Positions 1 through 5,351 of a stretch of DNA of 7,306 nt are shown here, in pieces. This stretch comes from Planctomycetota bacterium (GTDB lineage: Bacteria > Planctomycetota > Planctomycetia > Pirellulales > Pirellulaceae), in NCBI GenBank assembly GCA_023417165.1, contig JAEZGD010000110.1:1-7306 (forward strand), written 5' to 3'. Under the pieces are notes generated by a model. It ran no database searches and was not told the DNA's origin. It saw only the letters and a program-made list of their open reading frames with translations. Both the position numbers and the translations under genes were made by a program. Numbering within the stretch: the stretch's first letter is position 1; every line of letters begins with the position of its first letter.

Positions 1-1653
1 GCCGTGATCCGTCGCTTCGTACTCGGCCAATCCGCCTTGCCAGCGATGAAACCCGATTAGTATCGCCAATGTGCCGCACGCGATGGCAGGCAGATGCAAT
101 GGCGGCAAGCCGCCTGCCAATGCTTGCAAACCAAGAACCACGGCGCACAATCCGCCGACGAGCATCAGCCGTTCGGGGTCTGGCCATGCAAAAGCCACCG
201 CGACCAGCATCAGCGTGCCGCCCAAGATCGCCAGCGATGTTCCCGTCACCGCGAGTAATACCAGGCTACGAGCGAAGGTGCGTTTCACCAAGAACATCCC
301 GGCGGTCACGATCGTCGCGCCCAGCAGAGCAATCACCGGGGCCAGATGCGCCAGCGTCGGTCTGAGGGGGCCGCTGCGAGCAATGATCAGTGCCAGTGGC
401 AGCACCACCGCGAAACCGCCAAGGCCCAATGTCAATAAAAGCGGTCGCGCACGCGTCACCGAAACACGTCGCCAATGGCGGCCAGCGAGAATTGTCCCCA
501 TCACGCCAAGAATGAAAGCGCCAGCCGCGATGCTGCTCAACCATAGCGCGCGATCGAGTGTATTCTCTTCCGTCAGTAGACGGTTGATTGCCAGTTGCAC
601 CGCCGAAGGACCGAGCACCGCCAGCGCGAGCGCCGGCCAACGCCCTGCGACGAGCGCTCGCGAGCCGGTGTAACAGATCGCCCCGAACGCCAGCATGCCG
701 ATCGTGACGGCCGCTAGATACGCGGGACTGGTCACCGGCAAGCGCTCGCCTTCGTCGCTCGATATCAAAATCGCCGCCAGAAAGTTCAGCGGCACCAACA
801 GCAGCGTAATCGTCAGCACGCCGCGGCTCGTCGATTGCAGATTCCAACGACGCAGCGTGTAAAGTCCCGCACCATGCATGGCAGCCGTGCCTAGCAGGAA
901 CAAGAAGGCCGGAAAGTACGGAATCCATTCGAGCAACTGATCGCGCAAGCTAAGCACGAGGCCCGCCGCGCTTCCGACAATCAACAGGCCGCTGACCAAC
1001 TCGCCCCAGCGGATATTGCGTTCTTGCATGAACGCGCTGAGCATATCGGCCAGCGCCCGTCGCGCGCGCGGCGGCGCAGCGGGAGCCATCGGCGCTGGCT
1101 CCGGCTTATCGAGCGGATGGATAGTATTCGCAATCTCGAGCGGCGCAGCCATTGGTGCGACGAGCTCTGGCTCGACGACTTCCGCTTCAATGATTTCAAC
1201 GTCAGGCGCGAGTTCGGCGAGCGCAATATCGTGAACCGCAGGGACACGTAGCGCTGTCGCTGGGGGTGCAGCAACCGCAGGCGGCGCCATCGGAACGGGT
1301 CCCCACAGTCGCTCAAGATCGCGCTGGCAAGCGGCGCGTAAACGCGTGCGTTCCTCATCGGTGATCAGACCGCGACGCCACAAACGATCAAGCTGCTTCA
1401 GCGTGCCTTGAATTTCGCCTGCGAGGGACAGCGCCGACGTTGGGCTCGCGCCCGCGCCGCAATTAGGACAACGTCCCTCGCTGAAAATCGCCCGCTGACC
1501 GCACGTGTGACATTGCGTAGCCTGAAGTGCCGGCGGCGTGGAAAAGATCAGGCGCAGAAAGAACGCGCCTACCAGCCACAGCCCATGTCCCAAGGCTGCC
1601 CAGACCAGCAGTACGAAGGCGAAGATCGCCAGCGAGTATATAAGTTCGTCCAT
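1..1653 (-). CDS. Zinc-ribbon polytopic membrane protein, C-terminus outside window
   Basis: The reading frame is open for 551 codons from ATG at 1653 to the window edge, so the C-terminus is missing. The start is supported by AGAGG 7 bases upstream and a sensible N-terminus (MDELIYSLAIFAF). In order: hydrophobic anchor (about residues 5-38); zinc ribbon with Cys48, Cys51, Cys62 and Cys65 (CHTC...RCPNC); a SHOCT-like helical hairpin (about 83-112, with LDRLWRRGLITDEE); a Pro/Ala/Glu-rich linker (about 120-197); then a conserved-looking block ERNIRWGELVSGLLIVGSAA (211-230) that opens a run of roughly 11 hydrophobic helices to residue 536. The architecture suggests an inner-membrane protein with a cytoplasmic metal-binding head, but the topology is inferred. 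I do not recognise an enzymatic family. It resembles large hypothetical membrane proteins of planctomycetes and loosely DUF2157/DUF2339-type multi-helix proteins. It lies 191 bases downstream of apbE on the same strand, so cotranscription is possible but unproven. Confidence 0.85.
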   Translation of the reverse strand, partial: MDELIYSLAIFAFVLLVWAALGHGLWLVGAFFLRLIFSTPPALQATQCHTCGQRAIFSEGRCPNCGAGASPTSALSLAGEIQGTLKQLDRLWRRGLITDEERTRLRAACQRDLERLWGPVPMAPPAVAAPPATALRVPAVHDIALAELAPDVEIIEAEVVEPELVAPMAAPLEIANTIHPLDKPEPAPMAPAAPPRARRALADMLSAFMQERNIRWGELVSGLLIVGSAAGLVLSLRDQLLEWIPYFPAFLFLLGTAAMHGAGLYTLRRWNLQSTSRGVLTITLLLVPLNFLAAILISSDEGERLPVTSPAYLAAVTIGMLAFGAICYTGSRALVAGRWPALALAVLGPSAVQLAINRLLTEENTLDRALWLSSIAAGAFILGVMGTILAGRHWRRVSVTRARPLLLTLGLGGFAVVLPLALIIARSGPLRPTLAHLAPVIALLGATIVTAGMFLVKRTFARSLVLLAVTGTSLAILGGTLMLVAVAFAWPDPERLMLVGGLCAVVLGLQALAGGLPPLHLPAIACGTLAILIGFHRWQGGLAEYEATDHG

Positions 1654-1844
1654 CGTGGGCCTCTGGCGAAGGGGCTCCCTGCACGGCGGTGCGCTTTCCC
1701 ATCTCGCCCCCAGCGCGATACATCACAAAGCACCGCGGCGCACCTCACAAGGCGCGCAATTCTGGCGACGACAACTCTACGGCGCTGCACGGCTGGCCGC
1801 AGATTGCTCAAGAGGTCCTACGATTGTTGCTGACGGCACAATTG
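1654..1844. other. Intergenic spacer between apbE and the zinc-ribbon membrane gene
   Basis: These 191 bases separate two minus-strand genes. Reading the minus strand, I see no stem followed by a T-tract that would end apbE transcription and no convincing -35/-10 pair for the downstream gene. Short frames exist here on both strands but lack family features. Read-through from apbE is therefore possible, although the spacer is long for a tight operon. Confidence 0.5.
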
Positions 1845-2918
1845 CTACGGCGTTGCGATTCGAGCGTCCCATCCGGGCGTCTTCGCCGTTTTGACTTGCT
1901 GATCGGCCTGATAGATGAACAACGCCTCGATGTCGTCCTTCCACTCTTTTTGCAGTTGCACCGATTTCTCGGGCCCGAGCACGCACAGCGCCGAGGCAAA
2001 GGCGTCGGCCACCGTGCAGGTCGATGCAACCACAGTGACGCTCATCGGCGTCGTCAGGCCCAGGCCAGTGGCAGGATCAACAATGTGCGAATAGCGTTTG
2101 CCGTCCACTTCGACGAATTGAAACGCATCGCCAGAGGTGGAGATCGCTCCGTTCTTCAAATAGACAAATTGCGTCGGCGGTTCATCCGGTTCGAGCGAGA
2201 CCAGACCAATCCTCCAACCTGGCTTGCCCGGCGGCGCATCGCCAGCGAGCAGGTCGCCGCTGGCATTAATCAACACCTGGCGAAAGCCGTGTTTCTGCAT
2301 GATTTCCAGCGCCAGATCCGCCGCATAACCTTGCGCAATACCGCCCAAATCCAAGCGCATATTCGGCTTCGTCAAGCGCACGAAGTGGGCGCCTTCGTTA
2401 GCACCTTTGCTCAGTTCGATATGCTGATAGCCGACCGCCGCCAGCGCCGCTTCCAGCCGGGCAGGGTCAGGCTTCTTTTTCTGACGGCGCGATTGCCGCC
2501 ACAACTTGGTCAGCGGGCCGACCGAATCATCAAACGCACCGCCTGTCTGTCGACTGACGCTGTCGCCTTGCTTGAGGATGTCCCACAGTTCCGGGCTGAC
2601 CGTCACCGGCTCGGCATGCGGCGAACTAGCCCCCAACTTCGACAGTTCGCTGTTGGGGTCATAGTCGGTCATCATCTTGTCGAGTGCCGCAATTTTGGCA
2701 AACGCCGCGTCCAAAGCCGGCTGCGGGCTGTCACCTTTGGGATGATAGACCTGAATCGTAAATTCCGTCCCCATATGCTTTTGCGACTCGGTCGCCAAAA
2801 CCATTTCCGCCACTAGTTGGGAGGGCGCAGCGGCAGCGGGCTCGACTTGCGAGGGGGCATGGCTGGGAACCTGTGCGAAACAGGCCCCCGCGAGGCAAAT
2901 TAACGGTAAGATACTCAT
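1845..2918 (-). CDS. apbE: FAD:protein FMN transferase (ApbE family), exported
   Basis: The 357-residue product belongs to the ApbE family, which uses FAD and Mg2+ to attach FMN covalently to Thr/Ser of target proteins outside the cytoplasm. Family landmarks occur in the right order: MGTEFTIQVYHP (49-60), the MMTDYDPNSELSKLG segment (82-96), GGAFDDSVGPLTKLW (126-140), MRLDLGGIAQGYAAD (187-201), a GDLLAGD strand (221-227), STSGDAF (260-266), KRYSHIVDPATG (274-285) and ADAFASALCVLG (304-315). Asp305 and Ser309 occupy the expected metal-binding D-x3-[TS] positions. The N-terminus is a short hydrophobic export signal. AGA-Cys13 is a weak lipobox, so a lipoprotein is possible. A GTG at 3011 would add 31 residues, but those do not look like part of the family and would abut the divergent gene's start. 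The ATG at 2918 has AAGGGA upstream and is preferred. Length is normal for the family. No flavinylation target (NqrC/RnfG/NosR type) is encoded in the window. Confidence 0.93.
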   Translation of the reverse strand: MSILPLICLAGACFAQVPSHAPSQVEPAAAAPSQLVAEMVLATESQKHMGTEFTIQVYHPKGDSPQPALDAAFAKIAALDKMMTDYDPNSELSKLGASSPHAEPVTVSPELWDILKQGDSVSRQTGGAFDDSVGPLTKLWRQSRRQKKKPDPARLEAALAAVGYQHIELSKGANEGAHFVRLTKPNMRLDLGGIAQGYAADLALEIMQKHGFRQVLINASGDLLAGDAPPGKPGWRIGLVSLEPDEPPTQFVYLKNGAISTSGDAFQFVEVDGKRYSHIVDPATGLGLTTPMSVTVVASTCTVADAFASALCVLGPEKSVQLQKEWKDDIEALFIYQADQQVKTAKTPGWDARIATP

Positions 2919-3011
2919 GACTGTCCCTTCGCGGTCTCGAACCGAAGCCGCACCTTTATTAATTGCCAGTAGCGTGGTAATGGCCACGCATAGACCGGAG
3001 CCTTTGGCCAC
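2919..3011. promoter_or_regulatory. Divergent intergenic region, apbE / FGE-fold gene
   Basis: These 93 bases lie between two divergent starts and must carry promoters for both genes unless transcription begins inside the opposite gene. The only AT-rich patch is CTTTATTAATTG (about 2954-2965). On the minus strand it reads CAATTAATAAAG and could supply a -10 for apbE. GGAG at 2997-3000 is a likely ribosome binding site for the plus gene, 11 bases before its ATG. I cannot assign a -35/-10 pair with confidence in either direction. Confidence 0.4.
2924..2929 (-). promoter_or_regulatory. Shine-Dalgarno of apbE
   Basis: AAGGGA on the minus strand ends 5 bases before the ATG at 2918. It favours this start, which opens directly with the hydrophobic signal MSILPLICLAGAC, over the in-frame GTG at 3011. 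Confidence 0.55.
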
Positions 3012-4097
3012 ATGACATTCACCATTTTAGCTCTTCGCCGCTTCGCCTGCGCCGCGCTTGCCGGAATGCTCGCTGCCGCGCCGGCCTGGGCGGCTGATCG
3101 CCCCACGCTTCCGCTTCCAGACGCAGTGGCCAAAGACGCCAAAGAGATGAAGCCCTATGCCGAGCTAATCGAACATACGGAAGTGAAGATCGATTTGTTG
3201 CCCATTCCCGGCGGCAAATTCCTGATGGGCAGCCCCGCCAAGGAAGAAGGACGCCAGGACGACGAAGGTCCGCAGCACGAAGTCGAGATCGCTCCGTTCT
3301 GGATGGGCAAATACGAAATCACCTGGGATGCCTACGAAGTTTGGATGTTCGATCTTGATATCCAGCGTCGCAAACTCGCGGCTACCGACGAGAACGCTCG
3401 TGACAAGGCAGCCGACGAATACCAGCTTTCGCAGCCAACCGAACCCTACACCGATATGTCGTTCGGCATGGGCAAGAAGGGCTATCCGGCGATCTGCATG
3501 ACCCAGCTAGCCGCCAAAACCTTCTGCGATTGGTTGAGCGCCAAGACCGGCCGTTACTATCGCCTGCCCACCGAAGCCGAATGGGAATATGCCTGCCGCG
3601 CCGGCACCACCACGGCCTATTCCTTTGGCGATGATCCTGCCGAGTTGGAAGACTACGGCTGGTTCTTCGACAATTCGAGCGAGAAGTATCAGCGAGTCGG
3701 CAAGAAGAAGCCCAACCCGTGGGGCTTGTTCGACATGCATGGCAACGTCTCGGAATGGACCCTCGACCAGCACAGCGCCGACTTCTATGCCAAGAGCAAA
3801 GCCCAAGGCATCGTCAAGAATCCGCTGAACAACCCAACGACCGAATACCCGATCGTCGCGCGCGGCGGTTCTTGGAACGACGATCCCGAACGGCTTCGCA
3901 GCGCCGCCCGCATCCCGTCGGATCCGTCGTGGAAGAAGCAAGACCCGCAAATCCCCAAGAGCATTTGGTACTTCACCGATGCTCAGTTCGTCGGCTTCCG
4001 CATCGTGCGCCCGCTCGAAGAGCCTTCGGCCGAAGAGCGCACCGCCAAGTGGGACAAGGCCGAGCCGCAGTGGGATCGCAAAGGCGGTCGCCAATAA
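3012..4097 (+). CDS. Secreted FGE-sulfatase-fold (SUMF1-like) protein lacking catalytic cysteines
   Basis: The 361-residue product begins with a Sec signal peptide: RR at 9-10, a hydrophobic core 11-22, and likely cleavage after AWA27. The FGE-sulfatase fold follows: IPGGKFLMGS (65-74), MGKYEITWDAYE (98-109), YPAICMTQLAAKTFCDWL (158-175), RLPTEAEWEYACRAG (184-198), NPWGLFDMHGNVSEW (235-249), VARGGSWNDDPERLRSAAR (282-300) and FVGFRIVR (326-333). True formylglycine-generating enzymes carry two copper-binding catalytic cysteines just after RGGS. Here that segment is shorter and has no Cys, so sulfatase activation is unlikely. An insertion rich in charged residues (about 112-150) and a charged C-terminal tail (335-361) are extra to the core fold. 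No sulfatase gene is adjacent. The likely role is a structural or ligand-binding periplasmic protein using the FGE/C-type-lectin-like scaffold, but the substrate is unknown. It is divergent from apbE and is followed by a strong terminator. Confidence 0.92.
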   Translation: MTFTILALRRFACAALAGMLAAAPAWAADRPTLPLPDAVAKDAKEMKPYAELIEHTEVKIDLLPIPGGKFLMGSPAKEEGRQDDEGPQHEVEIAPFWMGKYEITWDAYEVWMFDLDIQRRKLAATDENARDKAADEYQLSQPTEPYTDMSFGMGKKGYPAICMTQLAAKTFCDWLSAKTGRYYRLPTEAEWEYACRAGTTTAYSFGDDPAELEDYGWFFDNSSEKYQRVGKKKPNPWGLFDMHGNVSEWTLDQHSADFYAKSKAQGIVKNPLNNPTTEYPIVARGGSWNDDPERLRSAARIPSDPSWKKQDPQIPKSIWYFTDAQFVGFRIVRPLEEPSAEERTAKWDKAEPQWDRKGGRQ

Positions 4098-4130
4098 CGC
4101 CCACGCCTTTCCGAGCTGAAAGCTAAACGC

Positions 4131-4163
4131 AAAACGCCCCGAGGAATCCTCGGGGCGTTTTTT
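4131..4163 (+). terminator. Rho-independent terminator, potentially bidirectional
   Basis: An 11-bp GC-rich stem ACGCCCCGAGG (4134-4144) pairs with CCTCGGGGCGT (4148-4158) around a 3-base AAT loop. Three more A-T pairs extend it (4131-4133 with 4159-4161). Six Ts (4158-4163) followed by GTTATTTT complete a strong terminator for the plus-strand FGE-fold gene, which ends 33 bases upstream. Because AAAA flanks the left arm, the minus strand also reads stem plus TTTT, so it can serve the convergent small zinc-ribbon gene that ends at 4202. Confidence 0.95.
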
Positions 4164-4201
4164 GTTATTTTGAGCAAGCCAAAAGCTTCCAAGCTCGTTG
4201 C

Positions 4202-4420
4202 TTAACCGCGCATTGGATTCGCTTTCGACGAAGACAACAGTTCCTCTGCCCGCGCCATCAAAACGCTGGAATCGGAAGGACGGTGCGCAGCGGGATCGGC
4301 AGCCTCAAACTGGCCGCGGCAATGCTGACAGGCCATCCGCTTTCCCAGGTATTCCACCCGGATCTGCAAGCGTCGGCCACACGTCGGGCATTCCTGAACA
4401 AAATAGGTGGCCTTGGGCAT
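4202..4420 (-). CDS. Small double-CxxC zinc-ribbon protein (72 aa)
   Basis: The product is MPKATYFVQE followed by CPTC (Cys11, Cys14), a basic stretch LQIRVEYLGKRMA, CQHC (Cys31, Cys34), then a polar segment and a predicted short helix (about 53-65, VLMARAEELL). Four cysteines in two CxxC knuckles 16 residues apart indicate a single treble-clef or rubredoxin-like zinc site. I recognise the ATYFVQECPTCGRRLQI opening as resembling a small protein seen in planctomycete genomes, but I know of no assigned function. The frame is open upstream to an ATG at 4705, giving 167 residues. That extension is low-complexity and unconserved-looking, and the ATG at 4420 has a strong AGGAG 8 bases upstream. The small size, basic ribbon and lack of a signal peptide suggest a cytoplasmic nucleic-acid- or protein-binding role, which is inference. 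Confidence 0.87.
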   Translation of the reverse strand: MPKATYFVQECPTCGRRLQIRVEYLGKRMACQHCRGQFEAADPAAHRPSDSSVLMARAEELLSSSKANPMRG

Positions 4421-4428
4421 AACGGCGT

Positions 4429-4433
4429 CTCCT
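4429..4433 (-). promoter_or_regulatory. Shine-Dalgarno of the small zinc-ribbon gene
   Basis: AGGAG on the minus strand lies 8 bases before the ATG at 4420. It decides the 72-residue start against upstream in-frame ATGs, including those at 4468 and 4705. Confidence 0.75.
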
Positions 4434-4472
4434 ACTACCGTTGTCACCGATGGAATGGTCGAGAGAGCCCCC

Positions 4473-4501
4473 ATGCTAACGCTTTCGTCGGTTGGTGACA
4501 A
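4473..4501 (-). promoter_or_regulatory. Candidate sigma70-type promoter of the small zinc-ribbon gene
   Basis: On the minus strand TTGTCA (4501-4496, five of six bases of the consensus -35) is followed by a 17-base spacer and TAGCAT (4478-4473, four of six of the -10). Transcription would start near 4466 and give a leader of about 45 bases containing the Shine-Dalgarno. Planctomycete promoter rules are poorly known to me, so this is a pattern match only. Confidence 0.4.
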
Positions 4502-4691
4502 TCCGCTGGGTAACCGAAATCGGCCTCCTAACGGCCTTTTCATCGAAGGACACGGGTCCGAATTAGAAGTTCGGCGAAGTAGGGAATTTAAGACGTGTAA
4601 CGACCACGTTCCCGTCGGAGCCGCAGCCGCGCGACCAAGGGCTGGAATGGCCGATAAAGATGCTAGGCTTGGACTAGATATGCCGCCGCAG

Positions 4692-4697
4692 AAGGAG
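4692..4697 (+). promoter_or_regulatory. Shine-Dalgarno of the Tat-signal gene
   Basis: AAGGAG sits 6 bases before the ATG at 4704. It selects that start over in-frame upstream ATGs at 4407-4680 and over the overlapping out-of-frame ATG at 4700. Confidence 0.8.
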
Positions 4698-4703
4698 CCA
4701 TGC

Positions 4704-5351
4704 ATGGCAAGTTTCGATCCTATAGGTTGCGGAATCCATTCCCGACGTCAGTTCCTACGGTTCTCCGTAGTGGCTGGTTCGGCGCAACTTCTTGCCTATC
4801 AGCTTGCCGCTCCGGCGAGGGGCCAGACCCCCAAGAAAGGTGCATCCTGGACCGATGTCGTGGAAACGGTGCATCGGCAGTTGGCGACCCGCCGCGGCTA
4901 TCAGCCTGGCGACTTAATCGCCAAGAGTGAGGCCGGTGCGGCTCTCGACCAACTGAAAAGCCTCGGCTGGGACGTGCCAGAGCGTGACAAGCTGTTGGGT
5001 CTGGTTCTAGACGATACCCACTTCTTGGTGCAAGAGTTGCGCACCGCCGCAGGCGTACGATTTATTCGCGGAGTCGCGCACGAACCGATCGTTTTCGACC
5101 GACTTGACCGACTCTCGGGCATGCCAGGGGGGCAACGCCTGATCCATGACATGATCCGCCTGCCAAACGGCCAGTCGTTCATGGCTTCGCATCCCACGCC
5201 AGGCTTCACCGACCTGACGATCCTGCTCCCCAAGCAAGCCAACGGCAAAACGCCGCGCGATCCCAATTTCAATAAGCCCACCGGCAAGCTCTATACCGAA
5301 AAGGACCTGCTCAAGGCCTTGGAAGAACGCTGGAAGCTTGCCAAGCGCTAA
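4704..5351 (+). CDS. Tat-exported protein of unknown function (215 aa)
   Basis: The N-terminus is a twin-arginine signal: SRRQFLRF (13-20), matching S-R-R-x-F-L-K, then a moderately hydrophobic stretch (about 20-36) and a cleavage-like AAPARGQ (35-41). The mature part of about 175 residues begins with a helical, charged region (TDVVETVHRQLATRRGY, 50-66; IAKSEAGAALDQLKSLGW, 72-89). A compact central region follows, with an RFIRGVAHEPIVFDRLDRL segment (119-137), SGMPGGQRLIHDMIRLPNGQ (138-157) and HPTPGFTDLTILLP (163-176), then a Pro/Lys-rich KPTGKLYTEKDLL (191-203). I do not recognise an enzyme family. Tat export implies folding, and possibly cofactor loading, before translocation, but only Cys9 is present and it lies in the signal, so an Fe-S or heme c site is excluded. 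The gene overlaps the next gene tail-to-tail by 4 bases. Confidence 0.85.
   Translation: MASFDPIGCGIHSRRQFLRFSVVAGSAQLLAYQLAAPARGQTPKKGASWTDVVETVHRQLATRRGYQPGDLIAKSEAGAALDQLKSLGWDVPERDKLLGLVLDDTHFLVQELRTAAGVRFIRGVAHEPIVFDRLDRLSGMPGGQRLIHDMIRLPNGQSFMASHPTPGFTDLTILLPKQANGKTPRDPNFNKPTGKLYTEKDLLKALEERWKLAKR

Larger units (their letters stand above)
4421..4703. other. Divergent 283-base intergenic region
   Basis: This is the longest non-coding stretch in the window, between the minus-strand zinc-ribbon gene and the plus-strand Tat-signal gene. The left third holds the Shine-Dalgarno and candidate promoter of the minus gene and an 8-bp inverted repeat. The right part must hold the promoter of the plus gene. 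TAGATA at 4675-4680 could be a -10, but no good -35 stands 16-18 bases before it. Frames reading through this region on both strands give low-complexity sequence, and I do not treat them as coding. Confidence 0.6.

Noticed and set aside
71..673. A 200-codon open frame on the plus strand
   Set aside because: It is antisense to the helices of the zinc-ribbon membrane protein. The product is Ala/Arg/Ser-rich without family features, as expected for a GC-rich shadow.
266..1358. Minus-strand open frames of 220 and 125 codons inside the membrane protein region
   Set aside because: They are other frames of the same strand. The frame ending at the window edge gives continuous membrane helices and the CxxC ribbon, while these give Arg-rich sequence.
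1689..2816. A 375-codon open frame on the plus strand
   Set aside because: It lies antisense to apbE, whose family motifs are all on the minus strand. The plus-strand product is Arg/His-rich and shows no domain.
2919..3011. A GTG start at 3011 that would lengthen ApbE by 31 residues
   Set aside because: It would place the signal peptide internally and leave no intergenic space before the divergent gene. The ATG at 2918 has a ribosome binding site and opens on the signal.
2981..3011. Direct repeat TGGCCAC at 2981-2987 and 3005-3011
   Set aside because: It is only 7 bases in GC-rich sequence and the second copy abuts the start codon. There is no further symmetry to suggest an operator.
3507..4094. 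A 195-codon minus-strand open frame opposite the FGE-fold gene
   Set aside because: It is antisense to strongly conserved FGE motifs. The product is Gly/Ala/Arg-rich with no recognisable domain.
4530..4545. GGCC-TCCTAAC-GGCC followed by TTTT, a terminator-like pattern
   Set aside because: The stem is only 4 bp and lies in a divergent promoter region where no transcript needs to end.
4407..4703. An N-terminal extension of 99 residues to the Tat-signal protein
   Set aside because: It would bury the twin-arginine signal inside the protein and reads low-complexity sequence across the divergent promoter region. The ATG at 4704 has AAGGAG 6 bases upstream.
4421..4705. An N-terminal extension of 95 residues to the small zinc-ribbon protein
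   Set aside because: It is low-complexity Ser/Pro/Arg-rich sequence, and the strong AGGAG before 4420 supports the short form.
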